DNA of 64,000 bases from Comamonadaceae bacterium (GCA_027486755.1 JAIXOM010000026.1:1-64000), one strand, 5' to 3'. Shown: positions 12,001 to 17,243, counted from the first letter of the stretch. The notes: generated by a model from the sequence alone, not told the origin. Numbers and translations: made by a program.

Positions 12001-13616
12001 GATTCCGAGTTGTTGCCGGTTTCGGTGGATGCTGCGATGGCGTCGACCTGGGTCAGATCAATGTCGGCAGGCAGCCCCAGCGCGGTACTGACCTTGTTCA
12101 TGGCCGAGTTTTTGGCCTCGTTGATCTGGGTCTGCCGCTCTTCTTGGCTCATGTCTGCCGTCAGGCTCAGGCTGTTGCGCACGATGCTCTGCACCATGGT
12201 GGTCAGCGGGTTGACCACGGTGCTGCCAGCGGTGGCGCTGTAACTGCCCTCAAAGGGCAGGCCGGTGCTGATGTCGGTGCCGCCCTTGGTGATCAGGGCA
12301 TGCAGCTTTTGCTCGGCCGTCAGGTAGCCGAAGACCCGTCCGTCGACCGAGATGCCGAATAGCGTATCGCCGCTGCTCACGACGTCGTCGTCGTTCATAT
12401 CGATCCAGAGCTCCGCACCATCGAGGTAGCCGTCTTGCGTGACGATGTCAGCGGGTGTGCGTGTTTCCAGGCTGATGGCCGGCGTACTGCCGGCAGCGCC
12501 GCTGTTGCCGGCACCGTCGCTGTAGCGACCGGCCGCGACTGTGATGCTGGCATTGACCCCCGTCAGATCGGCAGTGGGGGTGAAAACGGCTGTACGGACC
12601 AGGCCGGTGCCGCTGATGGCGCCCAAGCTGCCGCCTGCGACCACCACATCATCAGCGCCAAAGGTATTTCCCGGGTTTTCGCTGAAGGTGAAGGTGATGA
12701 CAGCGGTCTCGCCCTGGTTCAGGGTCGCTTTGTCGCTGGTAATCGCCAAGGTAGGCGCCAGGGTGTCGATGCTGATGCTCGGCGTTGTGCCGGCGCCGCC
12801 GCTATTGCCAGCCGCATCGGTATAAGTGCTTGCTGCCACCGTGATGCTGGCATTGCCCGCGTTCAGGCCGGCGGTGGGGGTAAGGGTGGCGGTGCGCGTC
12901 AGGCCTGTGCCGCTGATGGCACCCAGGCTGCCGCCTGCGACCACCACATCACTGGCGGTAAAGCTGGCGCCGGGGTCTTCGCTGAAGGTGAAGGTGATGA
13001 CTGCGGTTTCGCCAGCGTTGAGCGCGGCTTTGTCGCTGGTAATGACCAGGGTAGGGGGTGTGGTGTCCTTGTCCTGTTGGGCGCTGATCGCCACTGCTAC
13101 GGCTGCTGCGGCCCCGGCGGCGACCAACAAGCCAGCGCCTTGCCCTACCGCAGTCGCTGCGGCTGCTGTGCTGGCGCTTGCGGCACCGGAGGCCGCCGCC
13201 GCGTCGCTGACCACGACCGCAGCAGGCGCTTGAGCCAGTTGAATGCCAGACGGCAGGCCCGGATCCACAGTGCCAGCCAGGTCGCTTGGAGAAAGCCCGG
13301 GCGTCTGTATCCAAACTGACCCCAGATCCGTCGGCGGTACATCCAGGGCATCGGCATGTGGGCTGGCAGCCAGGTCAGCTTCTGCCCCTGAGTTTGCGGC
13401 CGCGGTGGTCGCTGTGGGCCCGTCGGCCGCGGTGCTGTCCAGCGCGTCTGACGCCTGCCCGTCCTCGCCCGGAAGGCGCCGGCGGGTGAGCGCCCCGCCG
13501 GGCAGCCGACTGGCCGGCTTTTGATCGGCGGTATTTTTGATTAATTCAGGTGTTTCGCGGAATTTTTCGCTGATTGCAGTTGATTTATTTTCGGAAACAT
13601 TTCTCTTATTAGTCAC
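1..13616 (-). CDS. Giant multidomain repeat adhesin-like surface protein (partial, C-terminus beyond left edge)
   Basis: Translation of the minus strand from GTG at 13616 stays open to base 1, giving 4538 codons without a stop. There is no Sec signal peptide. The N-terminus is polar, then an Ala/Gly-rich hydrophobic stretch lies at about residues 129-181, as in many large type I-secreted repeat proteins. In order follow Ig-like domains (about 182-380), a DGYLDGAELW-type calcium-loop-like module with a helical region (388-676), more Ig-like domains (to about 1775), an unusual AT-richer segment (1780-2582), a cadherin-like domain, Calx-beta halves around an SBBP propeller, an SbsA-like Ig domain, three copies of an unrecognised module, a second cadherin-like domain, a Gly-rich domain and a concanavalin/LamG-like domain. 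GTG is chosen because an in-frame TGA lies upstream, AGGTG precedes it at good spacing, and the first internal Met is hundreds of residues in. The secretion signal is not visible; type I secretion is an inference. Probable role: adhesion or biofilm. Confidence 0.9.
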   Translation of the reverse strand, partial: MTNKRNVSENKSTAISEKFRETPELIKNTADQKPASRLPGGALTRRRLPGEDGQASDALDSTAADGPTATTAAANSGAEADLAASPHADALDVPPTDLGSVWIQTPGLSPSDLAGTVDPGLPSGIQLAQAPAAVVVSDAAAASGAASASTAAAATAVGQGAGLLVAAGAAAAVAVAISAQQDKDTTPPTLVITSDKAALNAGETAVITFTFSEDPGASFTASDVVVAGGSLGAISGTGLTRTATLTPTAGLNAGNASITVAASTYTDAAGNSGGAGTTPSISIDTLAPTLAITSDKATLNQGETAVITFTFSENPGNTFGADDVVVAGGSLGAISGTGLVRTAVFTPTADLTGVNASITVAAGRYSDGAGNSGAAGSTPAISLETRTPADIVTQDGYLDGAELWIDMNDDDVVSSGDTLFGISVDGRVFGYLTAEQKLHALITKGGTDISTGLPFEGSYSATAGSTVVNPLTTMVQSIVRNSLSLTADMSQEERQTQINEAKNSAMNKVSTALGLPADIDLTQVDAIAASTETGNNSESELSLVQALEINSASLRVANILAVGAAALSGASTETGDATPTMITLSNFIVDSLVQAIQTAASTGEALNLGNANSLNTILSVAGEAAKQDIAMDGARLTQATETVSTAVASTNTLIDTLTGNAKAASESNSDPNPGPNPHSNSVLIQILAAQKTAMEQINDIKTGDTVVLTNLSIDFADPMAVLQRSLTVVNLKLGTVEVTAPTAIAPDSQAPSVIAVNVNPERVGDLAQFVVKMSEGVLVNFTDQDKPTLVIQNTSNSIAQAVFDPGLSSGEKLVFTYRVQPGDTQLGLPSGAQITLPAGASIKDLAGNAALLSLASGLNNFSAPAVDSQGPSMQISAAQSFVKAGDSTLLTFTVNEKPSSWGDGAFGPDDITVKEDGLEVQGRISEFTMYTGANGATPFYTAKLAPGSATAATQVSVGSGKFTDVSGNSSTASNLVFVSQETLAPAVSISADQSLFNLANNSGPASTLLRFKLSQASSSFTADDVTVTGGGTLSGFAGSGTDYSATLSGITSDTRVQVGASRFTAAAGGADNLASNALSFKVDAVAPTVEISVSSASGGAITTLNPGETAKVLFKLSEEALGFGPQALRVSGGFLSDFKQDTQNKTQWSAVFNPATIDLKATSVPPATIQVDADRFTDLAGNANIATPIVKVDPVAPTLAISSSKPALKIGENAVITFTFSEDPRGTFSASDVQVSGGTLGAIGGTGLTRTAVFTPAGNTSGPASITVASSAYTDAAGNGGSASNALSVSIDTAAPTVSTVTKATTAEITKDPISFTVSFSEALTGTVGTSSFSATNGTVTSVTSVTAGANNAYTVVVTPTAGVASGSVALSLVGTGLADAAGNAVSNANLASQASQSIDTLSPTISTVTEATETAITKDPISFTVTFSEALTGTVGTSSFTATDGAVTAVTPGANNAYTVVVTPTAGVASGSVALSLVGTGLADAAGNAVIDANLASLASQSIDTGITAAPTGANTVTIARDTGTSSSDRITNDDSVRVSVTLASSLSLATDEKLQVSADDGTTWVDTTGSGTAWASAENAVTLSGTGGTLTARIYDTAGNTRAVALSSSSYTLDTAKPADPEIELGMGIDDGASAEEATAGVVSITAEDRATIRLTFTNGNNSITKDLTGTGAAQAVALSADDIATLGNGTITVSAVATDAAGNASSAAAASFTLAASDPVSIVFAQQVTMDGGAKGGNANIANLQTTAIKYSLTTSVPIQGLGTNDFEVTNGEVTSVVLQPSFEFSENQELQEVLGNGLMIVRDVTTMYGALNLVTPSGQASEAYDEIEAVGELADGTVVLILKTYGQMDMRTDAELKFYDSTGEEIPGYQADQYPDIDFSNLNGAEIINSSAIIFKFSDSDDLLVDSQGISLPLPQSSSYEYWTLPDGGTLIYHSSSNDYRFASDEPQTTTEAPGMGVVFLDADGELTTDHPYDDHDFEGAVIQDVIRGAIIYSAYDTTTSSSSIHFIDQYGTKLSNVTAGWNYVYDDYDLDGNNNLIQINGYWNYNLDLEEPSDNTYSSILFVGTDGRLVQAGGTGSQDYYGGHDFEGANIETVYDNGVITYYLDDELEEVYSGYIIPKDGEPIIIENFDSLGDGYIKEYSNGSIIFELYKGPTLLANSDGEITKLSEYINGSYSLLNAEGDKLEILGTTEFSSLTHKSSSNGFQYWEISIQNSELTTYAVTDGLGDLKGSYTLAEDENLFNHNLLLNGGFFIEGASSQVAPDGAVSEELLVDWISLDFIGAASQELSGWDSTLYSYPSPIPKFDTDYYDGNYSAPLTLPDGSAVIRYTEWVTNEAGERLVYSYDDDWNEIVSIFNSGLDPESNYYPLTAFRVGTLDATGTIFTPGLEIGDFEFQSGQYIDRWFENGTFIVADYALYEPNPDIFLNNDGERVNAFVLIDSTGKVLSEYFTNDNITTAENNDYNISGIPEGSVVLNLRINEGDDQERRQIIVVDDEGKISHDLLLPSGPYPFITAILPQGLIYYTTGENWWDRVYTLVNSEGETVVATFDDYLISADGELFLTVNDEVQTWNWVTETATPLTFAPDLLTWIVEVNPNEGVEGNIELSLLPGATITNDAGLPLTPGSVTAAPVVLVDTIAPVFEGGSSANSTSVEEGSTGTVYTAIATDSGSTLIYGLAGDDADWFDIDEASGAVTFKAPPNFEARGDADGDNVYNITVTASDGANMAEKDVEITVEDVVSVVALTVGASALEGGNLVYTFTRSGDIGDALSVNIGYGGTASANADYAFDGPFGKSWSTLVGGSRSDDLLSIATTADGGFYAVGQARYYSNDDPMPSADDQVPTHFGDADAFVSKYDAQGTQQWTRVYGGANDDSATSVLVGSDGSAYVAGFGNGSGGVNSTFILRYSITGELDDSWELTDLPPSTWDSRSLALAPDGNALFVATYFHGGSGLNTSLTKVAIGLNGTPGIPENFTVSQRSTKAIAAASDGSVYLTGFTEDSIDEQIYAGGGDAFLSKLNGNGTVAWSRLIGGSSWDSGTSVVVDSAGGVYVAGFVDASYFVNKFDADGASVWSTTIANGSNYASSLAIGTDGFVYLSGITTQAIDGQAALGGNDAFVTRIDPENGQRTFTRILGSDDDDRATTIAAGPNGAILIGGTAYKSYDIVYDGLQSLGSLDGFVTQFAPPPLPSTVTFAAGSVTATLTLKTKADDLIESNEAVTVTVASGDGYTVGTASAATGTIENVDTTAPTVATFSPTDDATGVAGGSNIVLTFSEAIQRGTGNIQIRSGSATGGVVETFDAATSTGLSISNSTLTINPTSDLAYGTRYFVTFAAGSVRDSAGNNYAGTNIYDFTSAAAADGSFQFEANTRTHGFAYEIPSSELDLSSIGTQLYGSFALVDGGTAGASSIAAVQVLTLPEGLGIVNQPWNLYPAIVFSPGETVTLAVAGEALTHTFVADALTLEDLVAGWQADSDFDAADITITLSVIDSTITIMHNSVGPQAAAAVELAGVASLDGSVAPSVDQLVSIIRAAPSYPDAPFYVYADPNNSVYGGAGAANKSIVFQWKEPSGGSFGFKFGEQYWPATGPNSGYPVFEHQVIDLSAIVNGSGFSAGTTLTIAIDDPGTDGQLDLTHTFTTGALTLSGLVSGWRADPDFDAAGIYLSVSGNAVKIEYERYSDPSMATVSLPGTSLSGAITVAIPYDGAGTKWSTLSPYPYLVSSTTGRFEGISAEGGIEIEAGRLEEQVIYNIPQWDAALYSATVKLGLPTLTDEVWTITEFDGVVTDADADGDLDVSDLKAALEAAEGFNTAGVALSMADDDLVITYVRDADVPDVATLDLTTVAKSINPVINSAATASVSEGSSGTIYTATATYTNAGSTLSYGLAGTDAARFNINAQSGEVSFKVTPDFEAPADEGTNNIYDITVTASDGVNTTEKAVAITVTDVNEAPVNILSFASNLGGLNWTTVGGYAVHSFTTVGTSTFTLDSTTPVTMEALVVAGGAAGAWSSNLATGGGGGGGVAHVPALQLSSGTYTVTIGSGGIAVPGAGNYGDTDYNGGNSSIVGSNVSVIVYGGGGGGGFGGDDGVAGGSGGGGHWSNGQGGAATPGIATGIASVSFYGHAGGQSDRQYTAGGGGGGATTAGADATPGAGGAGGQGLTSSITGTAVVYGSGGGGAGSNSSGLGGSNGGNAATVGSPATSGVANTGGGGGAGGDGSSGRQDNGSGGSGIVVLRYVAGIEAEAGTPHAVEGIQIGDPDAAGSYTVTFTQTHGVLAVLENVPDGLLAEDISGNRTASVSLTGTLAQINATLSATDGLVLTMDDGFSGAATLTMTTNDGQGGTDTDVIAVNVTAPVVDTTGPTFGASTAVFSTSFEESSLISALQLDVPNSSVATVTLDTTNDELDFSAYGHTDMWHTRGAAPIAYLMSPEVALNETWSIEARVRINDRSQTEQNAGLTFYADQNGARPAFTYGMTGWDGNWRINIEDFDYGGQRENAGYGFDSAYLKVEVTEKGASDDYRFFYKQNSSDAWTQLGGASHV
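530..890 (-). other. Cadherin-like tandem-type domain of the giant protein
   Basis: The reading frame here carries GIQIGDPDA, then LTGTLAQINATLS and TNDGQGG. This is the pattern of a cadherin-like domain common in VCBS/RTX-type proteins (GI.v.D.DA ... lTGtla.iNa.L ... nDgG.). Its usual leading phrase, NEAPVN, is found about 1 kb earlier in the gene, before the Gly-rich domain, so the Gly-rich block may sit inside this domain. C-terminal to it (bases 1-530) is a concanavalin/LamG-like segment with 'WSIEARVRIND' and 'GLTFYADQNG', running off the window. Confidence 0.55.
930..1720 (-). other. Glycine-rich domain of the giant protein
   Basis: A beta-type opening (GYAVHSFTTVGTSTFTL, then ALVVAGG) leads into long runs of glycine interrupted by S, N and A, closing with GGSGIVVLRY. 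This matches the Gly-rich domain class seen in many bacterial surface proteins. On DNA level the GGN codons create GC-rich, low-complexity sequence, which in turn produces long spurious Arg/Trp-rich and Pro/Ala-rich reading frames in the other five frames; those are not genes. Confidence 0.7.
2120..3330 (-). repeat. Three diverged copies of an unrecognised ~70-residue module in the giant protein
   Basis: Copies 1 and 2 are obvious at DNA level: the + strand text starting near 3181 (tgcgtcaaagtctgagtct) recurs near 2641 (tgcgtcaaagtctgggtct), 540 bp apart. In protein both read L-T-H-T-F, then a-L-T-L-x-x-L-V-x-G-W-x-A-D-x-D-F-D-A-A-x-I. A third, weaker copy near 2120-2370 has GVVTDADADGDLDVSDLKAA and FNTAGVALS with the same spacing and ends in an I-x-Y strand, as the others do. 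I do not recognise the family. The alternating hydrophobic strands around one helix-like segment suggest a compact alpha/beta unit rather than an Ig fold. Confidence 0.6.
4065..5228 (-). other. Seven-bladed SBBP-type beta-propeller region of the giant protein
   Basis: Seven successive units share the SBBP (beta-propeller repeat) pattern: an aromatic-rich strand such as WSTLVGGS, WTRVYGGA, WSRLIGGS or FTRILGSD; a small polar loop; then a strand like SIATTADGGFYAVG, SVLVGSDGSAYVAG, AIAAASDGSVYLTG, SVVVDSAGGVYVAG, SLAIGTDGFVYLSG or TIAAGPNGAILIGG. One blade (WELTDLPPS ... LALAPDGNALFVA) is more diverged. Seven blades is the commonest closed propeller number. The region is flanked on both sides by halves of what reads as one Calx-beta domain. 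Confidence 0.75.
5870..8278 (-). other. AT-richer ~800-residue insert in the giant protein, probable propeller-like repeats, family unrecognised
   Basis: Base composition drops visibly here (one 60-base line at 7441 has about 20 G/C), and spurious ORFs on other frames become scarce. The encoded protein is rich in D, Y, S, N and I. It repeats a short motif of hydrophobic strand plus acidic turn: VFLDADGEL, ILFVGTDGRL, LLANSDGEI, SLLNAEGDK, VLIDSTGKV, IIVVDDEGK, TLVNSEGET, LKFYDSTGEE. Two longer cores are nearly identical: DDHDFEGA and GGHDFEGA. The spacing (tens of residues) and the 'DG' turns suggest beta-propeller or WG-repeat-like blades. An Ig-like domain appears split at its two ends (see findings). 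Confidence 0.6.
9101..9740 (-). repeat. Tandem near-identical ~315-bp Ig-domain repeats in the giant gene
   Basis: Two consecutive units begin at about 9101 and 9416 (315 bp apart, the second about 324 bp long because of a small in-frame addition). They share long stretches such as the block starting ttgccggctgcatcggccaa at 9151 and again at 9466, differing at few positions. Each unit encodes one Ig-like domain (about 105 residues) ending in GTGLADAAGNAV. High DNA identity indicates recent duplication or gene conversion, making this a likely length-polymorphic site. Confidence 0.9.
12480..13080 (-). repeat. Tandem ~300-bp Ig-domain repeats near the N-terminus of the giant protein
   Basis: The + strand block ctgccgcctgcgaccaccac occurs at about 12629 and 12929, exactly 300 bp apart. 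Both units encode an Ig-like domain with TFTFSE, DVVVAGGSLGAISGTGL and ITVAA. A third, more diverged relative lies at about 9741-10050. The pair differs mainly in silent or conservative positions. Confidence 0.85.
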
Positions 13617-14029
13617 GATAACACCTGCTGAGTTTGAAGGCAGCAGTTGTTTTACTACATTTACTGAATTTCAGTAATACTCTGTAAAAGTACAAACGAG
13701 TAATTTATCTGAGTGGTATTTACATGGTCCTAAATTTGTAGTGCACGCAAAAAAATAAATAGAAAAATAGATGCTATTGGAGTACGGGAAAGATTTTTAT
13801 ATAAATTTTAATTGCGACATATTTTTCATATTGCATTAAATAATCAAAGAAAAAATTAATTGTGGAAATTATTAGATAACGCTAAGAGATCGAATTTTCA
13901 AGAAAGTATGAATTTTTGAATATTTTGGAATTCATTAAATTTTTAAATGCCTGTAATTGGCCAGGCCTTAGCCCTGGCGAAGTTCGGAAATTGGATTTTT
14001 CCGATCTCATGTCGCACTGGTGCAACAGT
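13617..14029. promoter_or_regulatory. AT-rich intergenic leader of the giant gene
   Basis: This roughly 410-bp gap has no credible gene. From about 13680 to 13990 it is strongly AT-rich with A and T runs, unlike the GC-rich flanks. It must hold the promoter of the giant minus-strand gene. Visible elements are a 17-bp palindrome (13661-13677), a six-base-pair hairpin (13625-13630 with 13641-13646) touching the ribosome binding site, and two short stem-loops at about 13962-14004 that could end the YkgJ-like gene's transcript. AT-rich leaders of this kind are typical targets of nucleoid silencers; that is an inference. Confidence 0.6.
13661..13677. promoter_or_regulatory. Perfect 17-bp palindrome upstream of the giant gene (putative operator)
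   Basis: The sequence reads TTACTGAA-T-TTCAGTAA, two perfect 8-base arms around one central base, 45-61 bases upstream of the GTG start at 13616. Position and symmetry fit a dimeric transcription factor site in a promoter. I cannot assign the regulator family. Confidence 0.5.
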
Positions 14030-14338
14030 CTACGGCTGATGTAGCTGATGAAGCCTGCGAGCCTGTAGACAGGCGCTGCTGCCGGGCTCGAGTTCCCGGC
14101 AGGGATTTGGCCGCCATTCGTAGATGCCGCAGGCCACGCGCTCGCCGATGCGGCCCGCCAAGGCCGCGCAGCGCGGCGGGGTGTAGTCGGTGCCGCGCAT
14201 GCGGCAGGTGGTGCTGTTGACTTCAACGGTCAGCCCGTCGGGGACGCTGCCGCCTTGCGAGGCTAGTTCTTGCGCCGAGAAATCAACCCGAAAACTGGCG
14301 CAGCAGGCGCCGCATACGGTGCACGGGTCGTCGGCCAT
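14030..14338 (-). CDS. YkgJ-family cysteine-cluster protein
   Basis: A 102-residue cysteine-rich protein of the YkgJ/UPF0153 type, predicted to bind a zinc or iron-sulfur centre. Visible cysteine groups are CTVCGACC at the N-terminus (residues 6-13), a central CRMRG, RCAAL, and ACGIYEWRPNPCRE near the end, the usual spacing of this family. ATG at 14338 opens the frame, with the motif starting immediately as in homologues. The C-terminal tail (after about residue 88) is short and unremarkable. It lies downstream of argF on the same strand, separated by about 60 bases. The molecular role of the family is unknown. Confidence 0.85.
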   Translation of the reverse strand: MADDPCTVCGACCASFRVDFSAQELASQGGSVPDGLTVEVNSTTCRMRGTDYTPPRCAALAGRIGERVACGIYEWRPNPCRELEPGSSACLQARRLHQLHQP

Positions 14339-14401
14339 GCGGGATGCGCCCGATTCAGTGTTTAGGCTCAGTCAAGCCGGGGTGCGCTAAGCCGCAGCCC
14401 T

Positions 14402-15334
14402 TTACGCAAGGCGTCCCAGCAAGAGAAATTCCATGAGCGCCTTTTGCACATGAAGGCGGTTCTCGGCCTCGTCCCAGACCACCGACTGCGGGCCGTCGAT
14501 GACCTCGGCCTGAACCTCTTCACCCCGGTGGGCCGGCAGGCAGTGCATGAAGAGCGCGTCGCTCTTGGCTGCGTGCATCATTTCGGTGTCCACGCACCAG
14601 TCGGCAAAGGCTTTTTTGCGGGCCTCGTTTTCGGCCTCAAAGCCCATGCTGGTCCACACGTCAGTGGTCACCAGGTCGGCGCCTCGGCAGGCTTGCATCG
14701 GGTCTTCAAAGACTTTGTAGCTCTCGCTCGAGCGTATGCCGGCCACCGCTTGGTCGACCTCGTAGCCGCTGGGCGTGCTCAGGTGCACCTTGAAGCCCAG
14801 CAGCTCTGCGGCCTGCAGCCAGGTGTTGGCCATGTTGTTGCCATCGCCCACCCAGGCCACCACCTTGCCAGCAATCGAGCCGCGGTGCTCGATGTAGGTG
14901 AAGATGTCGGCCAGGATCTGACAGGGGTGAAACTCGTTGGTCAGGCCGTTGATGACCGGCACGCGCGAGTGCGCGGCAAAGCGCTCTATCTTGGTCTGCT
15001 CGTAGGTGCGGATCATCACCAGGTCGACCATGCGGCTGATGACCTTGGCGCTGTCTTCGATGGGCTCGGAGCGACCGAGCTGGCTGTCGCCGGTGGTCAG
15101 GTGCACCACCGAGCCGCCGAGCTGGTACATCCCGGCCTCAAAGCTCACCCGCGTGCGGGTGGAGGCTTTTTCGAAAATCATGGCCAGGGTGCGATCGATC
15201 AGGGCTTGGTGCTTGTCGTAGGCCTTGAACTTGCGCTTGATGAGCGCGGCGCGTTCGAACAGGTAGGCGTACTCGGCGGCGCTGAAGTCGCTAAATTGCA
15301 GGTAATGCCGCACCGGGGGCAGGGTGGGGCTCAT
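14402..15334 (-). CDS. argF: Ornithine carbamoyltransferase
   Basis: Converts ornithine and carbamoyl phosphate to citrulline in arginine biosynthesis, in the cytoplasm. The 310-residue product is normal length. The carbamoyl phosphate site STRTR is present (residues about 55-59), as are HPCQ in the middle and FMHCLPAHRG near the C-terminus with the ornithine-binding Cys. ATG at 15334 is chosen over longer in-frame openings because the extra N-terminal residues would be Arg-rich and unlike the family. The start overlaps the argD stop by four bases (ATGA), so the two are translationally coupled. Other arginine genes argE and argH lie 42 kb away. Confidence 0.97.
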   Translation of the reverse strand: MSPTLPPVRHYLQFSDFSAAEYAYLFERAALIKRKFKAYDKHQALIDRTLAMIFEKASTRTRVSFEAGMYQLGGSVVHLTTGDSQLGRSEPIEDSAKVISRMVDLVMIRTYEQTKIERFAAHSRVPVINGLTNEFHPCQILADIFTYIEHRGSIAGKVVAWVGDGNNMANTWLQAAELLGFKVHLSTPSGYEVDQAVAGIRSSESYKVFEDPMQACRGADLVTTDVWTSMGFEAENEARKKAFADWCVDTEMMHAAKSDALFMHCLPAHRGEEVQAEVIDGPQSVVWDEAENRLHVQKALMEFLLLGRLA

Positions 15335-16542
15335 GCCGCGCCTTTTTCGCTCAGCAGTTGTTTGACCAGCGGAGCGAGGATGGCCACCACCTCGTCGGCT
15401 TCGGTGGTGCTCATGATCAGCGGCGGCACCAGGCGAATGACCGTGTCTGCGGTCACGCTGATCAAGAGGCCCGCTTCGGCGGCGCGGCTGATCAACTCGC
15501 TGCAAGGCACGCTCAGCTCAACGCCGATCATCAGGCCCTTGCCGCGGATGTCCTTGATGCCCTTGAGCGAGCCCAACTCGCGCTCAAGCGCTGCGCGCAG
15601 ATGCTCGCCGACCTGGCTGGCCCGGGCCAGCAGCCCTTCGTCTTCCATGATGCGTATGGTCTCCACACCGGCGCGCATGGCCAGCGGGTTACCGCCAAAG
15701 GTGGAGCCGTGGTTGCCGGCCACGAAGATGTTGGCAGCCTTGGGGCCGGCCACCACCGCGCCTACCGGCACGCCCGAGCCCAGGCCCTTGGCCAGGGGCA
15801 TGACGTCGGGCACGATGCCGGCCCATTGGTGGGCAAACCACTTGCCGGTGCGGCCCATGCCGCACTGCACCTCATCGATCATCAGCAGCCAGTCGCGCTG
15901 GTCGCACAGCTGGCGCACCTGCTGCAGGTAGCTGGCGTCCATGGGGTTGACGCCGCCTTCGCCCTGAATCGCCTCAAAGAACACCGCCACCACATTGGGG
16001 TTGTTTTTGGTGGCCTGCTCGAGCGCAGCGATGTCGTTGATGGGCACGCGGATAAAGCCCTCGACCAGGGGCCCGAAGCCGGCTTGCACCTTGGCATTGC
16101 CGGTGGCGCTCAGCGTGGCGATGCTGCGGCCGTGGAAGGCCTTCTCACAGACCACCACCTCGGGCTTGGCAATGCCCTTGTTGTGGCCGAATTTGCGCGC
16201 CAGCTTGAGCGCAGCCTCATTGGCCTCCAAGCCGGTAGAGCAGAAGAACACATTGCTCATGCCCGACAACTCGACCAGCTTGGCTGCGAGTTGCTCCTGC
16301 AAGGGGATGTGGTAGTAATTGGAGGTGTGGATAAGCTTGCCGACCTGGTCGCACAGGGCACTGACTAGACGCGGGTGGCCATGGCCCAGGGTGTTGACCG
16401 CGATGCCGCCCAGGGCGTCGAGGTAGCACTTGCCCTGCTCATCCCAGACGCGGCAGCCTTGGCCGTGCGACAGCGCGATCGGCAGTCGCCCGTAGGTGGG
16501 CATGACATGGGGCGAAGAGGGTGGCTTGGCGGCAGCGTTCAT
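15331..16542 (-). CDS. argD: Acetylornithine aminotransferase
   Basis: PLP-dependent class III aminotransferase, about 403 residues, making N-acetylornithine from N-acetylglutamate semialdehyde; many members also serve lysine biosynthesis. Visible are the substrate-side region LDALGGIAVNTLGH, the cofactor-phosphate motif CSTGLEANEAALKLAR, the Asp in LLMIDEVQCGMGRTG, and the PLP lysine in LAKGLGSGVPVG. ATG at 16542 (MNAAAKPP) is preferred; the upstream extension is unlike the family, and a second ATG at 16503 is possible. It is the upstream gene of an argD-argF pair with a four-base overlap. Confidence 0.96.
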   Translation of the reverse strand: MNAAAKPPSSPHVMPTYGRLPIALSHGQGCRVWDEQGKCYLDALGGIAVNTLGHGHPRLVSALCDQVGKLIHTSNYYHIPLQEQLAAKLVELSGMSNVFFCSTGLEANEAALKLARKFGHNKGIAKPEVVVCEKAFHGRSIATLSATGNAKVQAGFGPLVEGFIRVPINDIAALEQATKNNPNVVAVFFEAIQGEGGVNPMDASYLQQVRQLCDQRDWLLMIDEVQCGMGRTGKWFAHQWAGIVPDVMPLAKGLGSGVPVGAVVAGPKAANIFVAGNHGSTFGGNPLAMRAGVETIRIMEDEGLLARASQVGEHLRAALERELGSLKGIKDIRGKGLMIGVELSVPCSELISRAAEAGLLISVTADTVIRLVPPLIMSTTEADEVVAILAPLVKQLLSEKGAA

Positions 16543-16867
16543 GGGATGGCTCGGCAAAAACGACTCAGCAGAAAAAAAAGTGCCGGCGATCGCTGCAGAT
16601 CTGCGCTCACCGGCCCAGGGAATCAGGGGAAGCCCTGAAGGTCCGCATTTTAGGGTCAGCCGCCTGCACCGCAAGCCTTATGCGCACGGGCTGGCCGGAC
16701 CTCGGTCTTTGTGCAGCCCCTAGTGCAGTTTCAGCGAAGGGACGGGTGAAGGTGGCGGCGAGTCCAGCGCCGAGTCCATTGTTCACCGCTTCGTAAGATA
16801 GAATTTTTTATTCCGCTGCCCGTGCAGTCTGGCCGAAATTTTCGGTGACACACCGCCCCATCTCCGC
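16543..16867. promoter_or_regulatory. Divergent intergenic region between argD and the DUF3579 gene
   Basis: About 325 bases with no gene. It must carry the argD-argF promoter on the minus strand and the DUF3579 promoter on the plus strand. A TAGAAT hexamer at 16799-16804 followed by a T run is a possible -10 element for the plus-strand gene, but no well-spaced -35 is seen. No ARG-box-like palindrome was recognised. Confidence 0.3.
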
Positions 16868-17182
16868 ATGTCTGCTCCGAGCGCTCAAGAACTACTCATT
16901 CAGGGGCTGACTGCCGATGGCAAGGTATTTCGGCCCAGTGATTGGGCCGACCGTCTGGCCGGTGTCATGAGCCAGTTCAGGCCGGGCGGCGCGCAGCCGG
17001 GCAGCCATTTGAGCTATTCGCCCTGGTGTGTGCCGACAGTGATCGACAACATCAAATGTGTGGTGGTGCACCCCGACTTGCGCGCGGCCGAGCCCATGGC
17101 CTGGGATTTCGTGATGGGCTTTGCCCGCGACAACGCCTTGCAGGTTGTTCCGCTCAGCCAGGTGCCTGGCGCGCGCGGGTGA
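16868..17182 (+). CDS. DUF3579 domain protein
   Basis: A 104-residue protein matching the DUF3579 family of betaproteobacteria by its overall sequence (QGLTADGKVFRPSDWADRLAGVMSQF ... YSPWCVPTVIDNIKCVVV, quoted in part) and by its neighbourhood: in this group it typically sits between argD and rpsT. No catalytic motif, signal peptide or membrane segment is visible. A strong terminator follows at 17193-17218. Function unknown. Confidence 0.85.
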   Translation: MSAPSAQELLIQGLTADGKVFRPSDWADRLAGVMSQFRPGGAQPGSHLSYSPWCVPTVIDNIKCVVVHPDLRAAEPMAWDFVMGFARDNALQVVPLSQVPGARG

Positions 17183-17192
17183 GGCGCCCATG

Positions 17193-17218
17193 AAAAAACC
17201 GCCCGAGGGCGGTTTTTT
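17193..17218. terminator. Bidirectional rho-independent terminator
   Basis: Six A's, a GC-rich stem (ccgccc with gggcgg) around a two- to four-base loop, then six T's. It is symmetrical, so it can stop transcription from the DUF3579 gene (plus) and serve as a back-up for rpsT (minus). Confidence 0.9.
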
Positions 17219-17243
17219 CATCTTTGCTGCAGCGCACCGCTTG

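Noticed and set aside
14444..16368. Long antisense frames over argF and argD
   Set aside because: Biased composition (A/G/V/H) typical of GC-rich third-position shadows; the minus-strand frames have complete enzyme signatures.
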